This document shows, in pieces, positions 8,808 through 17,146 of a stretch of 64,000 nucleotides of DNA; the first letter of the stretch is position 1; each line of letters begins with the position of its first letter. The translations under genes were made by a program, and so were the position numbers. The stretch comes from Blastococcus sp. TF02A-26 (GTDB lineage Bacteria; Actinomycetota; Actinomycetes; Mycobacteriales; Geodermatophilaceae). The notes beneath the pieces were generated by a model. It searched no databases. It saw only the letters and a list, made by a program, of their open reading frames with translations, and was not told the DNA's origin. The DNA lies in the NCBI RefSeq assembly GCF_003319125.1, contig NZ_QOHG01000006.1, positions 62,001 through 126,000 of the forward strand. The letters run 5' to 3'.

Positions 8808-9587
8808 TCAGCGGGGGAAGTTCGGTTCCAGGCGGGGCACGATCTGCATCTCCGGCACGAACGCCGCCGGGTGCAGGGTGACCAGGTAGCGGACCATCTC
8901 GGCGACCGCGGCCGGCGGCATCATGAGGTGGGACGGGATCCCCCACTGCTCCATCATCGGGGTGTCCATCGCCGCCGGGATGACGGCCTGCACCCGGCAG
9001 GGGAACGGCCGCTCGGTGCCGTCGTCGGCCCGCGTGGCCTTCTCCCGGAGCTCGCGCTGGATGCACCGGGTGGCATTGAGGAAACCGGCCTTGGAGCCGT
9101 TGTAGGCGATCGCGCCGCTGCCGGAGGTGATCGCCGACAGGCTGACCACGTGGACGACGTCGGCGGTGCGGCCCTCGGGCAGGTGCTGCACCCGCTTCAT
9201 GAACTCGCTGGTGAGGAAGATCGGCCCCTCGCAGTTGACCGCCTGCACCCGCTGGTAGTCGGCGAGGTCGATGTCGGTGACGTAGCCGGGGCGGTCGATG
9301 CCGGCGACGTTGGCCAGGATGTCGAAGGCGTCGCCGTGCTGCTCGAACAGCTGCCCGACCACGGCCCGGCGGCTGGCGTCGTCGGTGACGTCGAGCGCCA
9401 CGACGTCGGCCTTGCCGCCCGCCTCCCCGACCAGCTCCGCCGTCCGCTCGCTGCCGGCGGCGTCGATGTCGGCGATCGCGACGTGCGCACCGGCCTCGGC
9501 CAGCGCGAGGCAGGTCGCCCGGCCCAGCCCGCTGGCTCCTCCGGTGACCAGCGCCACCCGCCCGTCCAACGACCCACTGCCGGCCAT
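8808..9587 (-). CDS. SDR family NAD(P)-dependent oxidoreductase
   Basis: A 259-aa classical short-chain dehydrogenase. The Rossmann glycine motif is TGGASGLG (residues 15-22); DVTD marks the cofactor adenine pocket; NVAG replaces the usual NNAG; the catalytic serine lies in HVVSLSAI and the catalytic Tyr-Lys pair in YNGSK. The acidic residue after strand 2 (IADID) suggests NAD rather than NADP. Substrate unknown. It reads divergently from nothing nearby and is followed by a small acidic ORF. Confidence 0.85.
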   Translation of the reverse strand: MAGSGSLDGRVALVTGGASGLGRATCLALAEAGAHVAIADIDAAGSERTAELVGEAGGKADVVALDVTDDASRRAVVGQLFEQHGDAFDILANVAGIDRPGYVTDIDLADYQRVQAVNCEGPIFLTSEFMKRVQHLPEGRTADVVHVVSLSAITSGSGAIAYNGSKAGFLNATRCIQRELREKATRADDGTERPFPCRVQAVIPAAMDTPMMEQWGIPSHLMMPPAAVAEMVRYLVTLHPAAFVPEMQIVPRLEPNFPR

Positions 9588-9680
9588 CCACGCCTCCTGT
9601 TCGCCGGGCCGCGATGATCACGGCTCCTCCGCCAGCCTCTCCGATGACGGGCCGGCCCGCAGGTCGGAGCCCTCCCCCGG

Positions 9681-9721
9681 GCAGAAGGGCGGTTCTGCAC
9701 CGTGCAGAAGGGCGGTTCTGC
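9681..9721. repeat. Two GCAGAA-N6-TTCTGC palindromic repeats, likely terminator
   Basis: GCAGAAGGGCGGTTCTGC occurs twice, at 9681-9698 and 9704-9721. Each forms a 6-bp stem, and together they can instead form a central 8-bp stem (TTCTGCAC/GTGCAGAA). The second copy touches the stop codon of the polysaccharide deacetylase gene (9722-9724), so on the minus strand this is a hairpin right after translation ends, as expected of a terminator. The core recurs in the 10614-10705 repeat. Confidence 0.6.
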
Positions 9722-10501
9722 TCAGCGCGGGGCGGCCCACACGTCGGCGAGGGTGACCGACTCGAGCGCGCGCTCCGCCAGCAGGGCCAGCAGCTGGTCG
9801 AAGACGGTCGTCACCGTCGGGTGGTTGGCGTGGCCGATGGTGATCGACCGGCCGGCGAACCACCGCCGCGCAGAGGCCATCAGCTGGTCGGGCGTGAGCA
9901 GCCGGTCGTCGCCGAGCGTGCCGTTCCACATGACGACGGTCGGGTGCCCGCAGTCGGCGGCGATCCGGTCCACCCGCGCGTCGTGGCTGCCGTAGGGCGG
10001 CCGGAAGAACGGGGTCTCCCCCGCGCCGAAGGTGTCGGCCAGGAAGCGGCGGTTGGCGCTGATGTCCTCGGCCACCGCCGCGTCGTCGATCGTGCACAGG
10101 TCCGGGTGGGAGAACGTGTGGTTGCCCATCGCCACCTGGCCGGACTCGACCAGCGGCCGCAGCGCCCGGGCGTTGTCGGTCCAGGACCGGTAGCAGCCGT
10201 TGGGGAAGAGGGTCAGCCGCAGCCCCGTCTCGGTGGCCAGGGTGGTGAACGCCTCCACGACCTCGGAGCTGACGCCGTCGTCGATGGTCAGGGCGATCCG
10301 GTCGGCGGCGCCCGGCAACTGGTCGACGACCCCGACCGGCGGGGGCATCGTCCCCGGCGGCTGCACCGGTGTGGCCGCGGCCGGCTGGAGCAGTCCGCGG
10401 TGCCGGGTCGCCGGCTCCTCGACGAGGCCGGCGGTACCCCGGCCGACCGTGGCGCCCAGCACCCCGGCGGCCGTCAGGAGGAGGAGTCGTCGGCGGTCCA
10501 C
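9722..10501 (-). CDS. Secreted polysaccharide deacetylase family protein
   Basis: A 259-aa carbohydrate esterase 4/NodB-like protein. The N terminus MDRRRLLLLTAAGVLGATVG is an export signal of possible Tat type. Conserved motifs follow in order: TIDDG (motif 1, catalytic base and metal Asp), NHTFSHPDL (motif 2, HxxxH metal site; His-Ser-His arrangement) and RPPYGSHD (motif 3). The enzyme should remove N- or O-acetyl groups from cell-wall or exopolysaccharide sugars outside the membrane. It stands alone, flanked on both sides by palindromic repeats. Confidence 0.85.
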   Translation of the reverse strand: MDRRRLLLLTAAGVLGATVGRGTAGLVEEPATRHRGLLQPAAATPVQPPGTMPPPVGVVDQLPGAADRIALTIDDGVSSEVVEAFTTLATETGLRLTLFPNGCYRSWTDNARALRPLVESGQVAMGNHTFSHPDLCTIDDAAVAEDISANRRFLADTFGAGETPFFRPPYGSHDARVDRIAADCGHPTVVMWNGTLGDDRLLTPDQLMASARRWFAGRSITIGHANHPTVTTVFDQLLALLAERALESVTLADVWAAPR

Positions 10502-10613
10502 GCGGCGGACGCTAGGAGCGGGCGGGTGCGCGGACCGGTCAGCGACACCCCGGCGTCCGCGCGCCCGCCACGCGCCGTCGTCCCCCGGCTACCGCAGCCC
10601 GGCCCGCCGTGCA

Positions 10614-10705
10614 GAAGCGCCATTCCACACCGAGCAGAAGCGCCACTTCGCCCGGTGCGGAAGCGCCATTCCGCACCGAGCAGAAGCGCCACTTCGCCCG
10701 GTGCG
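10614..10705. repeat. 46-bp tandem direct repeat with GCAGAAGCGCC cores
   Basis: A 46-bp unit is present twice in tandem (10614-10659 and 10660-10705), differing at only one or two positions (CCACACC versus CCGCACC). Each unit contains two GAAGCGCCA-type cores, giving four regularly spaced cores, plus a fifth partial at 10611. It lies between the start of the deacetylase gene and the end of the IPP isomerase gene. The core resembles GCAGAAGGGCGGTTCTGC at 9681-9721, so both belong to one intergenic repeat family. Confidence 0.75.
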
Positions 10706-10712
10706 AGAGGGA

Positions 10713-11255
10713 TCAGGTGGTCGGGGCGAGCCCGGCCTCCTCGATCAGCCGGGCCTGCTCGCGGCACCAGGGTGACCACGCGTCGCCCTCGGTCTCCTGC
10801 CGACGGCGGAACGCCGACCACTCGAGCAGTTCCCAGTCCCCGACCTCGGTGGGGTCCGGCGCCGGGGTGCCGGTGAACCGGCCGAGGTAGACCGGGCACA
10901 CCTCGTTCTCCACCACCCCGAGGAACTCGGCGCGGTAGCGGTAGCCGGGCAGCGCCGGGCGGAGGTCGGTCACCCCGAGGCCGAGCTCGAACGCCGCGCG
11001 CCGGGCGATGGCGTCGGCGTCGGCCTCGTCGGGGCCGGGGTGGCCGCAGACGGTGTTGGTCCACATCCCCGGGAAGGTCTGCTTGTCCGCGGCCCGGCGG
11101 GTCACCAGCAGCCGGCCGTCCTCGGCGAAGAGGTAGGCGGAGAAGGCGCGGTGCAGCGGCGTCTCGCCGTGGTGCACCAGCGGCTTGGGCATGGAGCCGA
11201 TCGCGGTCCCGTCCTCGTCGACCAGCACGATCAGCTCCACAGTCACGGTCCCCAT
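10713..11255 (-). CDS. idi: Isopentenyl-diphosphate delta-isomerase, type I
   Basis: A 180-aa Nudix-fold enzyme interconverting isopentenyl and dimethylallyl diphosphate for isoprenoid synthesis (quinones, carotenoids, hopanoids). The catalytic cysteine is in WTNTVCGHPG and the catalytic glutamate in VENEVCPVYLGR; the Nudix-like helix ARRAAFELGL is in place. Start ATG 11255; the family usually begins just before the VELIVLVDEDG strand, which fits. No other isoprenoid genes are adjacent. Confidence 0.92.
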   Translation of the reverse strand: MGTVTVELIVLVDEDGTAIGSMPKPLVHHGETPLHRAFSAYLFAEDGRLLVTRRAADKQTFPGMWTNTVCGHPGPDEADADAIARRAAFELGLGVTDLRPALPGYRYRAEFLGVVENEVCPVYLGRFTGTPAPDPTEVGDWELLEWSAFRRRQETEGDAWSPWCREQARLIEEAGLAPTT

Positions 11256-11312
11256 GATCCCCGACGACGGGAGGGGATGCCGGGCGCCGCCCGAACGGGC
11301 AGAGTCCGGGGC

Positions 11313-12146
11313 ATGGACAGCTTCCGCCGCCAGGGCATGGAGTTCGACGTCCGGGACGCCGGTCCGGCCGACGGCGAGCCCGTCGTCCTGCTCCACGGGT
11401 TCCCGCAGGACCGCACCGCCTACGACCGGATGGCGCCGGTGCTGCACGGAGCGGGTCTGCGGACCCTCGCCCCGGACCAGCGCGGCTACTCCCCCGGCGC
11501 GCGCCCGACCGGCCGGGGCGCCTACCGCCTCCGCGAGACCGCGCAGGACGTGCTCGCCCTGCTCGACGCCGCCGGCCTGGAGAGCGCGCACGTGGTCGGG
11601 CACGACTGGGGCGGCATCGTCGGCTGGGCGCTCGGCGCCTGGTACCCCGAGCGGCTGCGCAGCCTCACCGCCCTGTCGGTGCCCCACCCCGCCGCGATGG
11701 CCAAGGCGATGGTGACCAGCGACCAGGCGCTGCGCTCGTACTACATGGCGCTGTTCCAGCTGCCCGTCGTCCCCGAGCGCCTGGTCCTCGCCGGGAACGG
11801 GGCGGCGCTGGCGAAAATGCTCCGCAACGGCGGGCTGCCGCGCGAGGCCGTGGCCCACTACGTCCAGCGGATGCAGGAGCCGGGCGCGCTCACCGCGGCG
11901 CTCAACTGGTACCGGGCGCTCCCGTACGGCGCCCGCGACGGCGTCGGTCGGGTGTCGGTGCCGACGTTGCACGTGTGGAGCACGGAGGACGCCTTCCTCG
12001 GCCGCGCCGCCACCGAGGCCACCCGGCAGTACGTGACCGGCCCCTACCGGCTCGAGGTGCTGGAGGGCGTGACGCACTGGATCCCGGAGCTCGCCGCCGA
12101 GCGCACCGGGGAGCTCGTGGTCGCGCACGTCCGCTCGACCACCTGA
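11313..12146 (+). CDS. Alpha/beta hydrolase, epoxide hydrolase-like
   Basis: A 277-aa alpha/beta hydrolase. The oxyanion HGFPQDR motif is near residue 30, the nucleophile elbow is GHDWGG with an aspartate nucleophile (as in epoxide hydrolases and haloalkane dehalogenases), the acid lies around WSTEDAFLG, and the catalytic histidine in VTHWIPE. An Asp nucleophile makes epoxide hydrolase or dehalogenase more likely than an esterase. Starts at ATG 11313, divergent from idi, with about 57 bases between. Confidence 0.82.
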   Translation: MDSFRRQGMEFDVRDAGPADGEPVVLLHGFPQDRTAYDRMAPVLHGAGLRTLAPDQRGYSPGARPTGRGAYRLRETAQDVLALLDAAGLESAHVVGHDWGGIVGWALGAWYPERLRSLTALSVPHPAAMAKAMVTSDQALRSYYMALFQLPVVPERLVLAGNGAALAKMLRNGGLPREAVAHYVQRMQEPGALTAALNWYRALPYGARDGVGRVSVPTLHVWSTEDAFLGRAATEATRQYVTGPYRLEVLEGVTHWIPELAAERTGELVVAHVRSTT

Positions 12147-12175
12147 CCACGGGAAACGCGCTCGACCGACCCCGG

Positions 12176-12838
12176 ATGATGGACGGCGTGACGTACCCCG
12201 CCGGCCCCCGCACCGTGCCCACCCGCATCCGCGAACGCGTCGGCTACGACCGCGCCGCGGTGCACGCCGTCCTCGACGAGGCGGTGGTGTGCCACGTGGG
12301 GTTCGTCGTCGACGGCCGGCCGGTCGTGCTGCCGCAGCTGCACGCCCGCGTCGGCGAGCGGCTGTACCTGCACGGCTCGACCGGGGCCCGCGGCCTGCGC
12401 ATGGCGGCCGACGGCGGCCTCGACGTGTGCGTCACCGCCACGCTCGTCGACGGGCTGGTGCTGGCCCGCTCGGCGTTCCACCACTCGGTCAACTACCGCT
12501 CGGTGGTGGCCCTGGGGACGGCGACCGTGGTGACCGACCCGGCGGAGAAGACAGCGGCCCTGGACGCGCTGGTGGACGCCGTGGTGCCGGGTCGCTCGGC
12601 CGGCAGCCGCCCGGCGGACAAGCGGGAGCTGGCCGCGACCACCGTGCTGGTCCTGCCGCTGGAGGAGGTCTCGGTCAAGGTGCGCACCGGTCCGCCGTCC
12701 GACGACGACGCGGACCTGGACCTGCCGCACTGGGCGGGGGTGCTGCCGCTGCGCACCGTGCCCGGGGCGCCGGAACCCGCCCCCGACCTGTCCGCCGGGA
12801 TCGCCGTCCCGGCGCACGTCTCCGGCTGGAGCCGCTGA
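12176..12838 (+). CDS. Pyridoxamine 5'-phosphate oxidase family (flavin-binding split barrel) protein
   Basis: About 220 aa. The N-terminal half matches the split-barrel flavin-binding fold of small PNPOx-like proteins (HVGFVVDGRPVVLPQ, YLHGSTGAR, VNYRSVVALG), seen in NimA-like nitroreductases and FMN/F420 binders. Two in-frame ATGs (12176, 12179) and a GTG (12188) are possible starts; GTG 12188 is also attractive. It follows the hydrolase gene by about 30 bases, so an operon is likely. The exact reaction is unknown. Confidence 0.75.
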   Translation: MMDGVTYPAGPRTVPTRIRERVGYDRAAVHAVLDEAVVCHVGFVVDGRPVVLPQLHARVGERLYLHGSTGARGLRMAADGGLDVCVTATLVDGLVLARSAFHHSVNYRSVVALGTATVVTDPAEKTAALDALVDAVVPGRSAGSRPADKRELAATTVLVLPLEEVSVKVRTGPPSDDDADLDLPHWAGVLPLRTVPGAPEPAPDLSAGIAVPAHVSGWSR

Positions 12839-12859
12839 CCCCCGCTACGCCACCGCTCC

Positions 12860-13381
12860 CTAGGCCACGTGGTGGGCGGGCGCCGACTGCGCGCTGCCAC
12901 CGGTCGTGTCCCGCGCCCGGGGGGCGGTGACGCGCAGCGGCACGGTGCAGCCGGAGCACTCGACCGAGTCCCCGGGCTGGACGTCGGTGTCGGTGGAGGC
13001 CGTGCAGTGCGGGCACCACACCCGACGCAGCTCCTCGCCGGTGACCGCCCAGCGGATCTCGGCGGGCCGCATGCCGAAGCCCAGCGCGGCCTGGCGGGCG
13101 GCGGCGACGTCGGCCGCCGGTCCGGCGAGCATGAGCGCCCAGCCGTCGGGCGCCGCCCGGACGAGGCGCTCCAGCTCGGCGAGGCTGATCGCGTCGGCCC
13201 GCTGGGCGGCGGCCCAGGTGACCGGGGTGCTCGGCGGCACCTGCTCGATCCAGCGCCGGACGATGCGCATCCCCGCCGCGCCGAAGCCCAGCATCCCGAC
13301 CGCCCGGGCGGAGACGTCGACGACGGTCTCGGGAGCCGCCTCCGCCGCCGTCGGGGTGGCCGAGGGCGCGCGCTGCGACAT
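12860..13381 (-). CDS. DmmA-like protein (dimethylamine monooxygenase subunit family)
   Basis: A 173-aa protein with a Rossmann-like N-terminal part and a C-terminal four-cysteine cluster (VWCPHC...VECSGC, residues about 121-145) that could hold zinc or iron. Length and the CPHC/CSGC tail resemble DmmA-family subunits of dimethylamine monooxygenase, but the oxygenase and reductase subunits (DmmB/C/D) are not nearby, so the function here is open. It converges on the PNPOx-like gene with 21 bases between stops. Confidence 0.5.
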   Translation of the reverse strand: MSQRAPSATPTAAEAAPETVVDVSARAVGMLGFGAAGMRIVRRWIEQVPPSTPVTWAAAQRADAISLAELERLVRAAPDGWALMLAGPAADVAAARQAALGFGMRPAEIRWAVTGEELRRVWCPHCTASTDTDVQPGDSVECSGCTVPLRVTAPRARDTTGGSAQSAPAHHVA

Positions 13382-13535
13382 GGGGACTCCGGGAGGGACG
13401 GGGCGACGGGAGGACCACGTTAGGGACCAATGACCCTGACGCAGGTTACCGGATCGTTACTTCCTGTCCACCGTCCCCGACGACGAGGGCCGGACCGGAG
13501 GGGTGGGTCGCGCGCGGGGCGGGTAGCGGCCGCCC

Positions 13536-14612
13536 ATGGCCGATTCCCCTCCCGCCCACCTGCGCGGCCTCCGGGTCGCCGTCACCGGCGCCAGCGGCAA
13601 CCTCGGCACGGCCCTGCTGCGCCGGCTGACCGACCCCGCGCTCGGCGTCGCCGAGGTGCGCGGGCTGGCCCGCCGGCAACCGCCCGGCGTGGCGCCGTAC
13701 GACGGCGTCGACTGGCACCTGGTCGACCTCGGCGACGCCGGCTCCGAGCCCGCGATCGAGCAGGCGCTGGCCGGCGTGGACGCCGTGGTGCACCTGGCCT
13801 GGGCCCTCCAGCCCGGGCGGCACCCCGACCAGCTGCACGCGGTCAACGTCGACGGCACCTACCGGGTCGCCCGCGCCGCGGCGCGCGCCGGCGTGCCGCA
13901 CGTGGTCCACATGTCCTCCCTCGGCGCCTACGCCGCCGGCGCCCGGGACCAGCAGGTGCGGGAGGACTGGCCGACCACCGGCATCCCCAGCTCGCAGTAC
14001 AGCCGGGACAAGAGCTCCGCCGAGCGGGTGGTGCGCCAGGTGCTCGGGCACCGGCCGGACACGACGCTGACCGTCGTCCGCCCGACGCTGGTGCTGCAGC
14101 CGGAGGCGGCCAGCGCGATCGGCCGCTACTTCCTCGGCCCGCTGCTGTTCGCCGCCGCCCGCGCGCTGCCCGGCTCCGTGGCCTCGGTGCTGCCCCTGCC
14201 GCTGCCGGCCCTGCGAGTGGGGTTCGTGCACGCCGACGACGTCGCCGACGCGCTGGTCCGGATCCTCGACCGCCGGGCGTCGGGGCCGTTCAACCTGGCT
14301 GCCGAGCCGACGCTGGACGCCGACGGGCTCGCCCGCGCGCTGGGCACCGTCCGGATCCCGGTGCCGGCGTTCCTGCTGCGGGCGGGGCTGACCGCCGCGC
14401 ACGCCGCCCACCTGGTGCCCACCGAGCCGGGGTGGCTCGACCTCGGCCTCGGCGCGCCCGCGCTGGACACCACCCGGGCCCGCACCCTGCTCGGCTGGAC
14501 GCCGGTGCACCCCGGCGACGCGGTGCTGCGCGAGTTCGTCGCGGCGCTGGGCAGCGGGGACGGCGGCGCCGGTCCCCTGCTCGAACCGGCGGGCGGATCC
14601 GTCAGGGGATGA
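13536..14612 (+). CDS. NAD-dependent epimerase/dehydratase (extended SDR)
   Basis: A 358-aa extended short-chain dehydrogenase. It has the glycine motif TGASGNLG near the N terminus, an active-site serine in HMSSLGAY and the Tyr/Lys pair in YSRDK. The C-terminal half forms the substrate domain (VGFVHADDVADALVRIL is a typical strand-helix). Such enzymes modify nucleotide sugars or reduce isoprenoid/steroid-like ketones; the target cannot be read from sequence. Its end overlaps the convergent SDR gene by 11 bases. Confidence 0.82.
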   Translation: MADSPPAHLRGLRVAVTGASGNLGTALLRRLTDPALGVAEVRGLARRQPPGVAPYDGVDWHLVDLGDAGSEPAIEQALAGVDAVVHLAWALQPGRHPDQLHAVNVDGTYRVARAAARAGVPHVVHMSSLGAYAAGARDQQVREDWPTTGIPSSQYSRDKSSAERVVRQVLGHRPDTTLTVVRPTLVLQPEAASAIGRYFLGPLLFAAARALPGSVASVLPLPLPALRVGFVHADDVADALVRILDRRASGPFNLAAEPTLDADGLARALGTVRIPVPAFLLRAGLTAAHAAHLVPTEPGWLDLGLGAPALDTTRARTLLGWTPVHPGDAVLREFVAALGSGDGGAGPLLEPAGGSVRG

Positions 14613-15345
14613 CGTCGGCCCGGGCGGCGAGGATCGACCGGAGCCGGGCCTCGACCTCTCCGGTGGAGTGGTCGTCGGTGAAGACGTAGGCCCGGTCGCG
14701 CCGGACGCCGTCGACCACGTTGGCCGCCACCTGCCCGGCGGTGACCGTGCCGTACGGGTTCATGGCGGTCCGGATCGCGCCGGGCAGCACGAGGCTCACG
14801 CCGACGGGCGCGCCGATCTCCGCCAGTTCGGCCCGCAGGACGTCGGCCAGTCCGAGCAGCCCGTGCTTGGCCACCGCGTAGGGGCCGAGCTTCGCCAGCG
14901 GGGCCACGGCCGCCATCGAGCCGGTGACCACGACGTGCCCCTCCTCCCCGGTCGCGAGGATCCGCGGCACGAACGACCGCACCCCGTGGACGACGCCGTA
15001 CAGGTCCACGTCGAGCACGCGGCGCCACTCCGCCAGCGGCAGCTCCCACGACCGGCCGCGGTTGACGATCCCGGCGTTGTTCACCGCCACGTGCAGCCCG
15101 CCGAACCGTTCGACGGCGACCTCGGCCAGCCGCTCCACCGAGTCGGGGTCGCGGACGTCGACGGCGGTGGCGCAGACCTCGGCCCCGCCGTCGGCCAGCC
15201 GGGCGGCCTGCTCCCCCGCACCTGCGCCGTCCAGGTCGGCCAGCACGACCCGCATCCCCTCGGCCACGAACGCCTCGGCGACGGCCAGGCCGATGCCGCT
15301 CGCCGCCCCGGTGACGACGGCGACCCGCCCCTCCAGCCGGTTCAC
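14602..15345 (-). CDS. SDR family oxidoreductase
   Basis: A 247-aa classical SDR starting at GTG 15345, overlapping the stop of the upstream SDR gene (GTGA). Motifs: TGAASGIG cofactor glycines, NNAG, catalytic serine in VVTGSMAAV, and YAVAK. ADLD after strand 2 suggests NAD. It is the last gene of a four-gene minus-strand operon (acyl-CoA dehydrogenase, APH-like kinase, SDR, SDR) whose members all overlap by 1-4 bases, so it probably oxidises or reduces a hydroxy/keto intermediate of that pathway. Confidence 0.87.
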   Translation of the reverse strand: MNRLEGRVAVVTGAASGIGLAVAEAFVAEGMRVVLADLDGAGAGEQAARLADGGAEVCATAVDVRDPDSVERLAEVAVERFGGLHVAVNNAGIVNRGRSWELPLAEWRRVLDVDLYGVVHGVRSFVPRILATGEEGHVVVTGSMAAVAPLAKLGPYAVAKHGLLGLADVLRAELAEIGAPVGVSLVLPGAIRTAMNPYGTVTAGQVAANVVDGVRRDRAYVFTDDHSTGEVEARLRSILAARADVIP

Positions 15346-16109
15346 GGGATGCCGCCGTCGACCCGGATCGTCGCGCCGGTCGTGTAGCTGGAGGCATCCG
15401 AGGCGAGGTAGAGGACCGCGCCGACGATCTCGCCGGGCCGGCCGGCGCGCTGCAGGGCGTGGGCGGGGAAGATCCCGTCGCCGGTGCCGGTGTGCGCCGC
15501 CCACTCCGGATGCGCGTCGGTGGCGTGCGGGCCGGCCATCACCGTGTTCACCCGCACGGTCGGCCCCAGCGCCAGGGCGAAGGAGTCGGTGAGCGAGTTC
15601 AACCCCGCCTTGGCCGCCGCGTACGGGGCGATCGCCGCGTTCGGCCGGATCGACCCGGTCGAGCTGACGTTGACCACCGAGCCGCGTCCGGCGGCCACCA
15701 TCCGCTCCCCCACCAGGGCGGTCAACCGGAACGGCCCCTTGAGGTTGAGGCTCAGCACCGCGTCGAACAGCTTCTCGGAGACGTCGGTCAGCGCGTCGTA
15801 CACCGGCGACATCCCGGCGTTGTTGACCAGGACGTCGAGCCGGCCGAACCGCTCGTACGCGGCGTCGACCAGCCCTGGCAGCTGGTCCCACCGCCCGGCG
15901 TGGACGGCGTACGGCAGCGCCGCGCGGCCCGTGGTCGCCCCGACCTCCGCGGCGACCGCCTCGCAGGCGGCGAGGTCGCGACTGGCGACGACGACGTCGG
16001 CGCCGCACCGGGCGAGGCCGAGCACCATCTCCCGGCCCAGCCCCCGGCTGCCCCCGGTGACCAGCGCGACCCGGCCGGTGAGGTCGAACAGCTCGTCGGC
16101 GTACCCCAT
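15342..16109 (-). CDS. SDR family oxidoreductase
   Basis: A 255-aa classical SDR from ATG 16109. Motifs: TGGSRGLG, NNAG, a catalytic serine in VVNVSSTGS, YAAAK, and the C-terminal DGGIP tail typical of FabG-like enzymes. It overlaps the kinase gene upstream (TGATG) and the second SDR downstream (GTGA). With the paired SDR it likely handles a hydroxyacyl or ketoacyl substrate of the acyl-CoA dehydrogenase/kinase pair. Confidence 0.87.
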   Translation of the reverse strand: MGYADELFDLTGRVALVTGGSRGLGREMVLGLARCGADVVVASRDLAACEAVAAEVGATTGRAALPYAVHAGRWDQLPGLVDAAYERFGRLDVLVNNAGMSPVYDALTDVSEKLFDAVLSLNLKGPFRLTALVGERMVAAGRGSVVNVSSTGSIRPNAAIAPYAAAKAGLNSLTDSFALALGPTVRVNTVMAGPHATDAHPEWAAHTGTGDGIFPAHALQRAGRPGEIVGAVLYLASDASSYTTGATIRVDGGIP

Positions 16110-17146
16110 CAGCCGCGGTAGTCGCTGCTGGCCGCGAGTTCGGCCGCGTCGGCCATCATCGACAGCGCGATGGGGCCGAAGTGCTCGCGCGGGCTGCCGG
16201 GGGTGGCGCGCTGGAAGCCCTGCTCGAGCACGATGGCGTGCTTGAACTTGATGAGGACGTAGTAGTAGTCCATGTCGTCGACCTGCCGGTTGCTCTCGCG
16301 CGCGAAGTGCTCCAGGAGCTGGTCCCGGGTGGGCATCCCCCGGGTGTCGACGTAACCGCCACCGGCGTCGGGGTCCTCCGGCCAGCTGCCGGCGACGAGG
16401 GCGAGGTCGAGCTTGGGGTCGCCGATCGTCCCCATCTCCCAGTCGATGATCGCGGCCAGCCGGGCGGGGGCACCGTCGCGGAACATGACGTTGGCGAACT
16501 GGTAGTCGCCGTGCATCAGCCCCGGCACGAAGTCCAGCGGCCCGTGCGCCCGCAGCCACGCGGCCGTCTCCTCGTAGCCGGGGAGCTGCCGGGCGCCCGG
16601 GACGCGCTGCAGGAACGTCGTCCAGCGGTCGACCTGGCGCTCGTGGAAGCCGTCGGGCCGGCCCAGGCCCTCCAGCCCGGCGGCCCGCCAGTCCAGGGCC
16701 GCCATCGAGACGATGCCGCCGACGAGCTCCAGCGCCAGGCCCCGCCGGGCGTCGGCATCGGCGTCGAACGGCGACGGCCACCTCTTGTCGGTCAGCTGCA
16801 TCGGCGACCAGCCGTCGACGAAGCCCATCAGGTAGAACGGCCGGCCCAGCACGGAGGGGTCCTCGCACAGCGCGACCGCGGGGGTGTGCGGCACGGCGGA
16901 CCCGTCGAGCGCCTCGATGATCCGCCACTCGCGGACGATGCCCTCGTCGCGGGAGGCCGGCGCCGAGACCGGGGGCATCCGCAGCGCGGCGTGCAGGTCG
17001 CCGCGGCGGATCTCGAAGATCTCGTTCTGCGCGCCGCCGGAGAGGAAGCGGTGCTCCAGCGGCGCCCCGGTGCCCAGCCCGCGGCTGTCCAGCCAGGCGG
17101 TGAGCCTGCCGACGTCGAGCGCGGTGGCCTCCTCGACGGCGCTCAC
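16109..17146 (-). CDS. Phosphotransferase family protein (APH fold, ACAD10/11-like kinase)
   Basis: A 345-aa aminoglycoside-phosphotransferase-fold kinase from GTG 17146. The catalytic loop is LMHGDYQFANVMF (HGDxxxxN) and the metal-binding motif IIDWEMGTIGDPKLDLA (the DFG-like Asp in IDWE). This subfamily is the one fused to an acyl-CoA dehydrogenase in animal ACAD10/11 and paired with one in bacterial LvaA/LvaC, where it phosphorylates 4-hydroxyacyl-CoA. Here its gene overlaps an acyl-CoA dehydrogenase gene by 4 bases, supporting that role rather than antibiotic resistance. Confidence 0.82.
   Translation of the reverse strand: MSAVEEATALDVGRLTAWLDSRGLGTGAPLEHRFLSGGAQNEIFEIRRGDLHAALRMPPVSAPASRDEGIVREWRIIEALDGSAVPHTPAVALCEDPSVLGRPFYLMGFVDGWSPMQLTDKRWPSPFDADADARRGLALELVGGIVSMAALDWRAAGLEGLGRPDGFHERQVDRWTTFLQRVPGARQLPGYEETAAWLRAHGPLDFVPGLMHGDYQFANVMFRDGAPARLAAIIDWEMGTIGDPKLDLALVAGSWPEDPDAGGGYVDTRGMPTRDQLLEHFARESNRQVDDMDYYYVLIKFKHAIVLEQGFQRATPGSPREHFGPIALSMMADAAELAASSDYRG

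Noticed and set aside
14602-16008. Possible fused double SDR protein (468 codons)
   Set aside because: The upstream part is a frame shadow of the second SDR; the GTG at 15345 overlapping the previous stop is a normal coupled start.
16109-17146. Aminoglycoside resistance kinase
   Set aside because: The fold is shared, but the overlap with an acyl-CoA dehydrogenase gene and subfamily motifs point to acyl-CoA metabolism.
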